Shown here one piece after another: positions 25,942-33,844 of a stretch of 64,000 nt of DNA. A program made the position numbers and the translations under genes. A model generated the notes under the pieces. It was not told where the DNA came from. It saw only the letters and a list, made by a program, of their open reading frames with translations, and did not search any database. Source of the stretch: Halobacteriales archaeon QH_7_65_31 (GTDB lineage: Archaea; Halobacteriota; Halobacteria; Halobacteriales; Haloarculaceae); NCBI GenBank assembly GCA_003021785.1, contig PXQU01000016.1:460407-524406 (forward strand). Reading direction: 5' to 3'. Every line of letters begins with the position of its first letter. Position 1 is the first letter of the stretch.

Positions 25942-25964
25942 AGCTACTGGTACGCGGCTGAACG

Positions 25965-25972
25965 ATTAAAAA
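25965..25972 (-). promoter_or_regulatory. TATA-like box of the SBDS gene
   Basis: On the minus strand TTTTTAAT is centred about 27 nt before the ATG at 25941, predicting a leaderless transcript. Confidence 0.55.
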
Positions 25973-25981
25973 GTACGTTCG

Positions 25982-26158
25982 CTACTCGGCCCGGTCAGCG
26001 AGCACGGCGGCCCGAAGGTCAGACTGGTATGCCCACGTCGCACCGACGCCCGCGCCGACGACAACACCGGAAAGCAGACCCGGGCCGCCTGCGAGCCCAC
26101 CGCCGACGAGTCCACACAAGAGGGCCAGCGAGACGGTGACGATGTCTTTGTAGTCCAT
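25982..26158 (-). CDS. Small glycine-rich membrane protein between psmA and SBDS
   Basis: 58 residues starting MDYKDIVTVSLALLCGLVGG, with two Gly-rich helices and a charged C-terminus (SDLRAAVLADRAE). It has its own TATA-like box and sits between the proteasome and SBDS genes. No function known. Confidence 0.65.
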   Translation of the reverse strand: MDYKDIVTVSLALLCGLVGGGLAGGPGLLSGVVVGAGVGATWAYQSDLRAAVLADRAE

Positions 26159-26181
26159 ACTGACGCTCTCGGTGATACGCC

Positions 26182-26187
26182 GTTAAA
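26182..26187 (-). promoter_or_regulatory. TATA-like box of the 58-residue gene
   Basis: On the minus strand TTTAAC is centred about 26 nt before the ATG at 26158, between psmA's stop and this gene. Confidence 0.5.
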
Positions 26188-26199
26188 TCCCTTGCGCGG

Positions 26200-26964
26200 C
26201 TACTCCTCGTCTAATTCGTCCGACTCGCCGTCGGTCGCGAGCAGATCGTGTTCGGTGAGATGGCGTTCGATCTCCTCGTCGGTGAGCGCGACGTACTGCT
26301 CACTGTCGGCGTCGATGGTGGCGACGCCGACACCCGACGGGTCGAGCACGTCGTCGTTGACCGATGCGAGCGCGCCCAGCCCGAGTCCGACACCGGCTTC
26401 CAGCGAGAGATCGTCGCGGTAGCTTTCCTCCAGGTAGTCGTTGAGTTCACCGCGGTCCTCACCGACCGCGAGCGCCTGCCACTCGTACGGCGTTCCGGAG
26501 GGGTCGGTCTCGAACAGCCGCGGCTCGCCGTCCTCGATGCCGCCGACGATGAGCGCGACGCCGAACGGGCGCGCGCCGCCGACCTGCGTGTACTGCTGGA
26601 TGTGGTCGGTGATGTTCTTCGTCAGCCGTTCGACGCCGACGGGCTCGCCGAAGCGGAGCCGGCTCACCTGTGCCTGTCTGCGCGCGAAGTCGATGAGTCG
26701 ACGCGCATCAGCGACGTGACCGGCGCTCGCGACGCCGACGTGATCGTCGGCCTTGTGGAGCTTCTCGACGGACGACGGCTCCATCAGCGGGGAGCGCGAC
26801 CGCTTGTCGACGACGAGGACGACCCCGCTGGCGGTGCGGATGCCGATACTGGCGGAGCCGCGCTTGACTGCCTCCCGCGCGTACTCGACTTGGTAGAGAC
26901 GCCCGTCGGGCGAGAAGATCGTTATTCCACGGTCGTACGCCTGCTGTTGAGATTGACCCTGCAT
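26200..26964 (-). CDS. psmA: Proteasome subunit alpha
   Basis: 254 residues. The alpha-subunit signature YDRGITIFSPDGRLYQVEYAREAV is at the N-terminus, followed by the typical fold and an acidic tail (GESDELDEE). It forms the outer rings of the 20S proteasome. The preceding pop5 stop is 2 nt upstream, so the genes are one transcription unit. Confidence 0.97.
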   Translation of the reverse strand: MQGQSQQQAYDRGITIFSPDGRLYQVEYAREAVKRGSASIGIRTASGVVLVVDKRSRSPLMEPSSVEKLHKADDHVGVASAGHVADARRLIDFARRQAQVSRLRFGEPVGVERLTKNITDHIQQYTQVGGARPFGVALIVGGIEDGEPRLFETDPSGTPYEWQALAVGEDRGELNDYLEESYRDDLSLEAGVGLGLGALASVNDDVLDPSGVGVATIDADSEQYVALTDEEIERHLTEHDLLATDGESDELDEE

Positions 26965-26966
26965 AG

Positions 26967-27446
26967 TTACTCACAATCGAGGTCGGTCGCCCCGAGATGG
27001 CCGTCACCCACCTGTGCATCGATCCGCGGTGGGCGGACGACGGCCCGACGGGATACGCCGTCGAGGGTGACCTGTCTCGTTGCCTGCTCTATCTGCGGGC
27101 GTTGTATATACTTTTCCTCACAGGCTCGGACCGTCCCCGAGACGCCGGTGACGCGAACGCCGACGGGGTGACCGTCGATCTCGGTGACACAGGCGAGTGC
27201 GGCCCGGCCTCGCTCCACCTCACCGCGTCGCACCCGGACGACGGCGTGGCCTCGCCCCGCCTCGAAGGTGAAGTCGTACACCGTCAGATCGGTGTCGGCA
27301 CTGCCCGTATCACCGAGGAGACGCTGTGCGGCGTACCAGAGCTCGCGCTGGAACGCTCCCCGCGAGAGATCCGCGTCCGGCCACCCTTCGAGCGCGACCG
27401 CGAGATACCGCCACCGCTGGCGGAGATGTTTCGGCAGATGTTTCAT
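26967..27446 (-). CDS. rnp2: Ribonuclease P protein component 2 (Pop5)
   Basis: 159 residues. The start MKHLPKHLRQRWRYLAVALE matches archaeal Pop5, and the rest follows the Rpp14/Pop5 fold (ALACVTEIDGHPVGVRVTGVSGTVRACEEKY). With Rpp30, L7Ae and others it assists the RNase P RNA. Start ATG 27446 is selected; the longer reading to 27572 is basic and unrelated. It leads the pop5-psmA unit. Confidence 0.92.
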   Translation of the reverse strand: MKHLPKHLRQRWRYLAVALEGWPDADLSRGAFQRELWYAAQRLLGDTGSADTDLTVYDFTFEAGRGHAVVRVRRGEVERGRAALACVTEIDGHPVGVRVTGVSGTVRACEEKYIQRPQIEQATRQVTLDGVSRRAVVRPPRIDAQVGDGHLGATDLDCE

Positions 27447-27543
27447 ACCGGACGCTGGGCCGGTGGCCGCTTCAATCTCCGGTCTCGCCAGCGAGCGTCG
27501 CCGGCGTCGAAACGCCGAATACCGTGGCTCGCGAATCCGAGCC

Positions 27544-28506
27544 ATGACTCGTGTCTCGGCCGGCGCACGCATCCACGTCGGCTTTCAGAACCTCTCGCTG
27601 GCCCACGAGCGGCTCTACGGCGGTGTCGGATTCGCGCTCGATACGCCCCGGGTGTGTCTCGAAGCGACTCGAGCCGACAGCGTCCGCTGTCCGGACCTCC
27701 TCGTCGCCGAGTACGCGACGACGGCGTGTGATCTGCTCGACGTGTCCGGGGTCGAGATCCACGTCGAGGAGCGGCTCCCGCGTCACGTCGGGCTCGGCTC
27801 GGGGACGCAGCTCGCGCTCGCGACGCTCACCGCCGTCGCAGCGCTGTACGACCGCGAACCGCGGGTGCGCGAGCGTGCACCGACGCTCGGCCGCGGGGGG
27901 CGATCGGGCGTCGGTGTCGCGGGCTTCGAGTCCGGCGGGTTCATCGTCGACGCTGGCCACCCGACGACGCGATTCACGACCGAGACGCCGGCAGACGGAA
28001 CGTGGACCGTCCCGCCGGTCGTCGTGCGCCGCGAACTGCCGTCGTCGTGGCGCGTCCTCCTCGTGTATCCGGAGACGGACGCCGGGCGGTCCGGCGAGAC
28101 GGAGGACGCCTCGATGCGCGCGGCGGTCGAAGGGGCCGACCCTGCCCTCGCCGACGAGCTGGCCGGGATCCTCACCCGTCGACTCCTGCCGGCAGTCGCG
28201 ACCGGTGCGTGTGAGCCGTTCGGACAGGCTGTCACCGCGTTCGATCGGCGCAACGGTCGATGGTACACGGACGAACAGGGCGGGGTGTATCGGCCACCGG
28301 CGGGTGCGCTCGTCGACGAACTCGCCGCGAGTGCAGCAGTCAGCGGCGTGGGCCAGTCGTCGTGGGGACCGGTCGTGTACGGTATCACCGACGTCCGTCG
28401 TGAAGCAGCGGCTCGTGAAGCGGGACGGGCGGCGCTCGACGCCGTCGGTGTCGAGGGGCGCGTCGAGACGACCAGCGTCGCGAACACCGGTGTGCGCGTC
28501 GACTGA
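27544..28506 (+). CDS. Beta-ribofuranosylaminobenzene 5'-phosphate synthase-like protein (GHMP-type)
   Basis: 320 residues. The ATP-binding motif LPRHVGLGSGTQLALATLTA and the N-terminal SAGARIHVGFQNLS match beta-RFAP synthase, which makes the first committed intermediate of methanopterin-type cofactors. Members occur in haloarchaea that are not known to make methanopterin, so the product here is uncertain. ATG 27544 gives the expected N-terminus. Confidence 0.85.
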   Translation: MTRVSAGARIHVGFQNLSLAHERLYGGVGFALDTPRVCLEATRADSVRCPDLLVAEYATTACDLLDVSGVEIHVEERLPRHVGLGSGTQLALATLTAVAALYDREPRVRERAPTLGRGGRSGVGVAGFESGGFIVDAGHPTTRFTTETPADGTWTVPPVVVRRELPSSWRVLLVYPETDAGRSGETEDASMRAAVEGADPALADELAGILTRRLLPAVATGACEPFGQAVTAFDRRNGRWYTDEQGGVYRPPAGALVDELAASAAVSGVGQSSWGPVVYGITDVRREAAAREAGRAALDAVGVEGRVETTSVANTGVRVD

Positions 28507-28516
28507 GTCGCGTGGG

Positions 28517-28522
28517 TTTAAA
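28517..28522 (+). promoter_or_regulatory. TATA box ahead of the upstream TnpB-type hairpin
   Basis: TTTAAA lies 12 nt before the long hairpin; its centre is about 27 nt before the start of the inner stem (28544-28553). It may promote a structured transcript leading to tnpB. Confidence 0.4.
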
Positions 28523-28533
28523 GAAGCGGTGCA

Positions 28534-28614
28534 GGGCGCTAAGTCCCCATCCTCAAGGAGCACCGCAGGGAGCAAAGCGACCGAGGAGCGCAGTAGGGTG
28601 GGGATACAGCGCCC
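28534..28614 (+). other. Long hairpin resembling the TnpB 3' (omegaRNA-type) element, upstream of tnpB
   Basis: GGGCGCT (28534-28540) pairs with AGCGCCC (28608-28614). Inside it, TCCCCATCCT (28544-28553) pairs with AGGGTGGGGA (28595-28604) with one wobble pair. The loop begins CAAGGAGC. The block shares CCTCAAGGAGC and AGTAGG with the terminal hairpin at 29831-29873 in the same orientation. It is either the element's left end or the remnant right end of another element. Confidence 0.6.
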
Positions 28615-28671
28615 GTCATCGTCATCCAAACGCTTACAAATCGCCAGCATTAAAGCCGATTCGTAGCTCCG

Positions 28672-29876
28672 ATGCGGTACGCCTACAGATACCGGCTGTC
28701 GCCCACTCCCACCGTTGAGCGGGAGCTTCACCGCCACATCGACATCTGTAGGCAAGCGTACAACCACTTCCTGCACGAGCTTCGAGGAGCGGACGAGTAC
28801 CTGTCGCGGTACGAGATGCAGTCGATGCTCCCTAATATGAAGAAGTGGTGGGACGACCTCTCGGACGTGTATTCCAAGGTTCTCCAGATGGTCGCCAAGC
28901 GCCTTTCGGCTACAACGTCGGGGAGCTACGGTGGAAGTCGCCTACGGAGTACCGGAGTCTCACCTACAACCAGTCCGGCTTCGACGTGGACAAAAACACG
29001 GGCCGCGACGGGTGGGGTGAACTCCACCTCTCCAAAATCGGGACCGTCCCGATTCGCCTCCACCGCGACATCCCCGAGAACGCCACGGTCAAGCAGGTGG
29101 CTGTCAAAAAGGAAAAGACCGGCAAGTGGTACGCCACCGTCGCGGTCGAGTTTGGCCAAGAGCCGCCGGCCAAACCGAACGACCCGGAGCGCGTCGTGGG
29201 CATCGACGCTGGCATCATCAAGCAGACCCACGATACCGATGGTGTGGCTGTCAAGCCCCCGGACCTCTCGGACGAGCGCAACCGTCTCGAACGTGAGCAA
29301 CGGAACCTCTCACGGAAGGAACACGGGTCGAACAACTGGAACAAGCAACGGCAGACGGTCGCCCGCCGCTACGCCGACCTCAAGCGGAAGCGGCGCGACT
29401 TTCTCCACAAGCTCTCGGCGTACTACGCCCGGGAGTACAACCTCGTGGCGGTCGAGGACCTCGACGCGAAGGGGTTGATGGAGGAGCCGGGCAACAGCCG
29501 AAGTCGCGCCTCGGCGGCGTGGGCGATGTTCAAGCGGCTTCTGGAATACAAGTGCGAACGCGAGGGAACGCACTTCGTGGCGGTCGAACCCGCTGGCACG
29601 ACCAAAGAGTGCGCTTCGTGTGGCGTCTCGACGGACAAGCCGCTGTGGGTACGGGAGCACTCCTGTCCTGCCTGCGGATTCGAGGCGGACAGAGACGCGA
29701 ACGCGGCGTGGAACGTTCTTTCTCGCGGGCTCAACCAAGTAGGAGCGGGACGCTCCGAATCGACGCCCCCGGAGACTGCGCTCCCTGCGGACACGGTAGT
29801 GTCTGCAAAGCGCGTCATCGAACGGGGAAGCCCCTGCCTCAAGGAGCCGCCAACGGCGGCGAGTAGGCAGGGGTAA
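28672..29876 (+). pseudogene. tnpB: IS1341-type (IS605 group) TnpB RNA-guided nuclease, frameshifted
   Basis: The reading frame is broken. The first frame reads MRYAYRYRLSPTPTVERELH and runs to MVAKRL at about 28905. The rest (GYNVGELRWKSPTEY onward) is in another frame to the TAA at 29874. Compared with family members, about a dozen residues appear missing at the junction, so a deletion whose length is not a multiple of three is likely. The RuvC residues remain (GIDAG, VEDLDAKG, DRDANAAW), as does the zinc ribbon CASCG/CPACG. No tnpA is present. A functional full-length protein is unlikely. Confidence 0.88.
29831..29873 (+). ncRNA. Right-end hairpin of the TnpB element, candidate omegaRNA 3' end
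   Basis: CCCCTGCCT (29831-29839) pairs perfectly with AGGCAGGGG (29865-29873), with an inner GCCGCC/GGCGGC stem. It overlaps the 3' end of tnpB, as do sense-overlapping RNAs known for haloarchaeal IS1341 elements and omegaRNAs of TnpB. The guide would follow 29873. Transcription is inferred. Confidence 0.6.
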
Positions 29877-29908
29877 GATTCACCCGTGAACGAACTGTAC
29901 AACTCGGT

Positions 29909-30745
29909 ATGAGACGCGTCCCGTTCGGTATCCGTCGGCTCGACACCACCATCGGTGGCGGTGCGCCGGGCGGTAGTCTGGTGTTGCTCTCCGGGGAGGC
30001 CGGGGCCGGCGCACGGGAGTTCATGTACACCGCGGCGATGATGAACGCGCTTCAGGCGACCGACGAGGAGCTGTTCGATCTCTACTACGGTGACCTGCCC
30101 GACGGGACCGAGCCGGTTCCGAACGTGCACTACGTCTCCTTCACCGCCGAGAAGCCGCGGCTCCGCCGCGAGATGGACTTCGTCCTCGACGAGGAGATCA
30201 CCGAGACGGCGATCGAGAACGTCACCTTTCACGATCTCTCGGGCGAGTACTTCCGGGTCTCGCCGATCCCCCGCGACTGGTACGCCGACCGAACCGGGAG
30301 CATCACGAGTCTTGGCGACGAGGGGGAGCGTTCGACCGTTCCCGAGGCGCTCGGTGACGTGTTATCGGACCACGCCACGGAGAGTCTGGTCATCATCGAC
30401 TCGTTGACCGATCTCATCAGCGCGACCGGGGAGGACATGACGTGGACGGACATCCCGAAGCTCGTGAAGGGGATCACCAGAGCGACCTACGAGTGGGGCG
30501 GGCTGGTGCTCGTACTCCTCAACCACGAGACGCTGTCGGGTGAGCGCCACGGCCAGCTGATCGACGCCGCGGACGGCTCGTTCATGTTCGAGTGGGAGTC
30601 GGGCGGCTCCACCCGCGCACGGACGCTCGTCGTCCGGCAGTTCCGCGGTGTCCTCTCGGCGATCGAGGACGAGGATATCGTCCAGTTCGAGACGGAGATC
30701 GGCGATGCCGGCTTCGATATCAGCGACGTGCGGAAGATCCGATGA
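29909..30745 (+). CDS. HTR-like RecA/KaiC-fold ATPase homologue with degenerate Walker A
   Basis: 278 residues of the RecA/KaiC fold: MRRVPFGIRRLDTTIGGGAPGG opens it, and Walker B is SLVIIDSLTDL. The Walker A region reads GEAGAGAREF, where the Lys-Thr pair is replaced by Ala-Arg, so nucleotide hydrolysis may be lost. Such HTR-like proteins are common in haloarchaea with no assigned role. It begins 33 nt after the tnpB stop, so its promoter lies next to or within the element. Confidence 0.75.
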   Translation: MRRVPFGIRRLDTTIGGGAPGGSLVLLSGEAGAGAREFMYTAAMMNALQATDEELFDLYYGDLPDGTEPVPNVHYVSFTAEKPRLRREMDFVLDEEITETAIENVTFHDLSGEYFRVSPIPRDWYADRTGSITSLGDEGERSTVPEALGDVLSDHATESLVIIDSLTDLISATGEDMTWTDIPKLVKGITRATYEWGGLVLVLLNHETLSGERHGQLIDAADGSFMFEWESGGSTRARTLVVRQFRGVLSAIEDEDIVQFETEIGDAGFDISDVRKIR

Positions 30746-30807
30746 CCGCGTCGAACCCCGTGATTTAGGCGAATTCTTTTCATTCAGTGGCTCTAAGTGT
30801 GCGTAAC

Positions 30808-31491
30808 ATGGCCACAGAGTCCGAACGCAGCCAACGTGCGACCCGGCTCCCCCCCGATCTTGAAGCGTGGCTGGAGGAGCTGGCCGAGGAGCACGGGCTG
30901 GACCGCGACCGGCTGCTGGAGCGACTCTTAGAGGCGAACCGACACGCGCTCGAAGACGGAGACGCCGACCGAACCGAACGCGTCGAGTCGCTCGAAGCCG
31001 AGCTCGACGAGAAGATCGACGACATCCGTGCTCGGATGCTCCAGCTCAAGCGACAGACCGAGTCGAAGGCGTCCGCCGAGCACGATCACGAGGCGTTCGA
31101 CCGGTTCGACGACCTCGAAGCGCAGCTGATGCAGGCCGAGTCGGCGGTCTCGGAGCTGGAGACCGATATCGAGGAGCTCGCGGCCGCGGCGGAAGCGAAC
31201 GAGGAGACCCTCGAAACGACGCGGGAACGGCTCCGTCGCGTCGCGACCGTGGTCGTTCGGCTCCGACAACAGATGCACGGCGACGAGGACGACCACCTGC
31301 AGAAGCTCCGACAGATCGCCGCACAGCGCGGCTTCGAGACGGCGAACTGTCGGGCCTGTGGCAACGCCGTCAACATCAGTCTGCTCTCGGAGCCGATCTG
31401 TCCGCACTGTTCGGCCCGGTTCGGTGACATCGCCGGTGATAACGGCTTCTTCTCCCCCCCGAAGCTGGTCGGCGGGAGCGACGACCAGTGA
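30808..31491 (+). CDS. Coiled-coil protein with C-terminal zinc ribbon
   Basis: 227 residues: an N-terminal ribbon-helix-like segment (RLPPDLEAWLEELAEEHGLDRDRLL), a long Glu-rich coiled coil at residues 50-170, then a zinc ribbon CRACGNAV...CPHCSARF. A GTG at 30787 is also in frame, but an AT-rich box at about 30772 better fits ATG 30808. It is followed by a GTGA-overlapping gene. Function unknown. Confidence 0.8.
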   Translation: MATESERSQRATRLPPDLEAWLEELAEEHGLDRDRLLERLLEANRHALEDGDADRTERVESLEAELDEKIDDIRARMLQLKRQTESKASAEHDHEAFDRFDDLEAQLMQAESAVSELETDIEELAAAAEANEETLETTRERLRRVATVVVRLRQQMHGDEDDHLQKLRQIAAQRGFETANCRACGNAVNISLLSEPICPHCSARFGDIAGDNGFFSPPKLVGGSDDQ

Positions 31492-31967
31492 GCGACGATA
31501 CCACCGATGGAACCGAGCAGTCGAGTGACGACGACCCGGACGCGAGCGTCGAGACCGACCTGTTCGAGGAGATCGACTCCACGGCGGAGTCGACCGCAAC
31601 CGACGACGATTCGCTGACCGCACTCGACGCGTCCGACGAGGAACCGCTCGACGACGTGTTCGAGGCGATGGACTCCGACGCTCCCTTCGATGACAGCGAC
31701 GTGTTCGAGCGACTGGACGAGGGGGAGACCGCCGAGTCGGAGCCCAACGTCATCGAGCTACAGGAGGTAGAGGCGGTCGAGAAGGGAGCGATCGTTCCCA
31801 AGAGCCAGTACTGCGAGCAGTGTGAGCATTTCAGCGAGCCGCCGGCGATGCGATGTGAGAACGACGGAACGACGATACGCGAGCTGACTGATCTCGATCA
31901 CGTCCGCGTCACGAGCTGTCCGATCGTGCGCGAGCGGACGGAGATGACCTCGACCGGCGGCGACTGA
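31488..31967 (+). CDS. Acidic protein with a C-terminal cysteine cluster
   Basis: 159 residues from a GTG that overlaps the previous stop as GTGA. Residues 1-85 are Asp/Glu/Ser-rich and probably disordered. The C-terminal part has CEQCEHFSEPPAMRC and a later SCPIV, a likely zinc site. Coupled with the coiled-coil gene. No known family. Confidence 0.7.
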   Translation: MSDDTTDGTEQSSDDDPDASVETDLFEEIDSTAESTATDDDSLTALDASDEEPLDDVFEAMDSDAPFDDSDVFERLDEGETAESEPNVIELQEVEAVEKGAIVPKSQYCEQCEHFSEPPAMRCENDGTTIRELTDLDHVRVTSCPIVRERTEMTSTGGD

Positions 31968-32008
31968 CGCGACCGGGCACTTTTCGCCGTCGCCGCCCGA
32001 TTTCCAAT

Positions 32009-32332
32009 ATGCAGTTCTGTGACGAGTGCGGATCGATGATGCACACGGACGGCGAGCAGATGGTCTGTTCCGACTGCGGCCACGCGACCGCGAAAGCAGA
32101 GTCGCTGTCTACCGACTACGTTTCGACGGAGCGACAGGACGACAGCGACGTCATCGAGACGACCGAAGACGCTAACTTCGAGGGGAAGCCGACCGACGAC
32201 ACCGTTCGGTGTGACGAGTGTGGCCACGGGATCGCGTGGTACACGATCAAACAGACCGGGAGCGCCGACGAGCCGCCGACGCGGTTCTTCAAGTGCAAGG
32301 AGTGCGGCCACCGCTGGCGCGAGTACAGCTAA
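32009..32332 (+). CDS. Transcription factor S (TFS / RPB9-TFIIS-like)
   Basis: 107 residues with two zinc ribbons: CDECGSMM...CSDCG at the N-terminus and CDECG...CKECG at the C-terminus. The loop SADEPPTRFF carries the Asp-Glu pair that stimulates RNA cleavage by stalled RNA polymerase. A CACTTTTC box is about 26 nt before the ATG. It ends 2 nt into the convergent GNAT gene. Confidence 0.93.
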   Translation: MQFCDECGSMMHTDGEQMVCSDCGHATAKAESLSTDYVSTERQDDSDVIETTEDANFEGKPTDDTVRCDECGHGIAWYTIKQTGSADEPPTRFFKCKECGHRWREYS

Positions 32333-32814
32333 AGCTCGCGGGCGACCATCTCACCCCAGCGCGTGAAGCCGTGTCGCTCGTAGAACGCCTTCGCCCGCTC
32401 GTTCTGTCCGTCCACGTCGAGGACGAGCCGATCGAGCGGGAGGTCCTGACTGCGGGCGTGGGCCAGCCCCCGTTCGAACAGGTCGTCGGCGACACCCGTC
32501 CCCCGGTAGTCGGGGGCGACGTACAGCTCGTTGAGGACGGCGGCGTCCCAGACGAACGCCAGTCGCTCGGGGAGCAGAAAGACGTAGCCGACGAGCGCGT
32601 CGTCGCGCTCGGCGACGTAGAGACAGTCCTCGCCGTCGGTGCAGCGCCGGACCCACGCGAGCCACCGTTCCCGATACTCCTCGGTGAGCTTCGCGTCGTA
32701 CGAAGCGGCCTTCCGTTCGTCGCCGGTATCGCCCATCACCGTCTCGAAGGCGCGTTTGAGCCGCCATACCGCCTCCGCGTCGTCCGTGTCCTCGGCGTCG
32801 TACGGTCGTATCAC
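32329..32814 (-). CDS. GNAT-family N-acetyltransferase
   Basis: 161 residues. The acetyl-CoA motif appears as VAPDYRGTGVADDLFERGLAHAR and the fold ends in NERAKAFYERHGF. It begins MIRPYDAEDTDD. The substrate cannot be told from sequence. Confidence 0.88.
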   Translation of the reverse strand: MIRPYDAEDTDDAEAVWRLKRAFETVMGDTGDERKAASYDAKLTEEYRERWLAWVRRCTDGEDCLYVAERDDALVGYVFLLPERLAFVWDAAVLNELYVAPDYRGTGVADDLFERGLAHARSQDLPLDRLVLDVDGQNERAKAFYERHGFTRWGEMVAREL

Positions 32815-32953
32815 ACCGGAACCGCGTCAGCCGCTCGCTTCAGTGTCCCGGAGTCGGAGCCATGTCGCGACGGTTCCGGCGAGAACAAGCGTGCTCACCA
32901 CTGGTCCCGGCTCTGGACGGAACCGAAATAAGCGCCCGGCCGGAGGAGTGAAC

Positions 32954-33661
32954 ATGGACGACACGACGCGGGGACGGCTCGCGACACGTATCGCCGGCGA
33001 GGTGACGATGAGCGACGAACCGGGCGCGACGCTGCGGAAGTGGCGCGAGGAGTTCGGCGTGACCGGCTCGACGCTCGCGAGCGAGCTCGACGTGTCGCCG
33101 TCGGTCGTCTCCGACTACGAGTCCGGTCGGCGCGACTCACCGGGCGTCGGGATCGTCCGGCGGTTCGTCGACGGGCTGCTCAGTATCGACGCCGCACGCG
33201 GCGGTGACCGGCTCCGGCAGTTCGCTCGCGTCCTCTCTGCCGGCTTCGACTCCGATATCGTCCACGATTTACGCGAGTATCCAACGACAGTGCCACTACG
33301 GCGGTTCTACTCCGACATCGGCGCGACCGAGGTCGTCACCGGCAGTGATCCCACCGTCGCCGGCCACACCGTCATCAACTCCATCGCGGCCATCTCGCGG
33401 CTCTCCAGCGAGGAGTTCTATCGCCTGTACGGTCAGTCCACGAACCGCGCGCTCGTCTTCTCGGACGTGACAAGAGGCGAGGGACCGCTGGTCGCACAGC
33501 GAGTCGTCACGCCGACGCCGACGGCGGTCGTCCTCCACGGCGTCTCCGAGGCGGAGCTGTGGGAGCACGCACCGGAGCTGGCGCGTACAGACGGCTACTC
33601 GCTGGCGGTGACCGACCGACAGCTCGGTGACGTGCTGGAGACGCTTCGCGGGCTTCCCTGA
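32954..33661 (+). CDS. XRE-family transcriptional regulator with C-terminal domain
   Basis: 235 residues. The HTH spans residues 30-55 (GVTGSTLASELDVSPSVVSDYESGRR). The C-terminal half (PLRRFYSDIGATEVVTGSDPTVAGHTV) resembles the archaeal multi-domain HTH regulators of unknown target. ATG 32954 follows a purine-rich GGAGGAG. It overlaps the convergent broken zinc-ribbon gene at its 3' end. Confidence 0.8.
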   Translation: MDDTTRGRLATRIAGEVTMSDEPGATLRKWREEFGVTGSTLASELDVSPSVVSDYESGRRDSPGVGIVRRFVDGLLSIDAARGGDRLRQFARVLSAGFDSDIVHDLREYPTTVPLRRFYSDIGATEVVTGSDPTVAGHTVINSIAAISRLSSEEFYRLYGQSTNRALVFSDVTRGEGPLVAQRVVTPTPTAVVLHGVSEAELWEHAPELARTDGYSLAVTDRQLGDVLETLRGLP

Positions 33662-33809
33662 GGTCTGTGCGTAAGGATAACGGCGTCGTCGAACGGATCG
33701 CCACAGGCGGACAGGCCATCGCGACCGTGTTTCGATAACTGTCGATACCGTCGGCAGATTCGATGAGCGTCACCGATGAGACGAACTCCGCGTACTCGGC
33801 GTCGTTCAT
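33595..33809 (-). pseudogene. Small haloarchaeal zinc-ribbon protein, frameshifted
   Basis: From ATG 33809 the frame gives MNDAEYAEFVSSVTLIESAD and reaches AMACPP. One base appears lost near 33703-33713: the next frame continues with ACGDPFDDAVILTH, so together they would form CPACG, the expected metal motif. The unshifted frame continues into an Arg/Pro-rich tail. Either a 1-nt deletion or a sequencing error. Family relation to other small haloarchaeal Zn proteins is a guess. Confidence 0.5.
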
Positions 33810-33844
33810 GCCGGGCGGTGCGAGCGCGAGCGCAGCGCTGTACC

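Noticed and set aside
27472-28776. 434-codon minus-strand frame
   Set aside because: Antisense to the GHMP-type gene and through the hairpin; no homology-like motif.
28672-29876. tnpB as an active CRISPR-like effector
   Set aside because: The frame is broken before the nuclease domain, so activity from this copy is unlikely.
32815-32953. Possible 23-residue peptide on the minus strand before the HTH gene
   Set aside because: Too short, no start context or conservation evidence. The stretch probably holds promoters.
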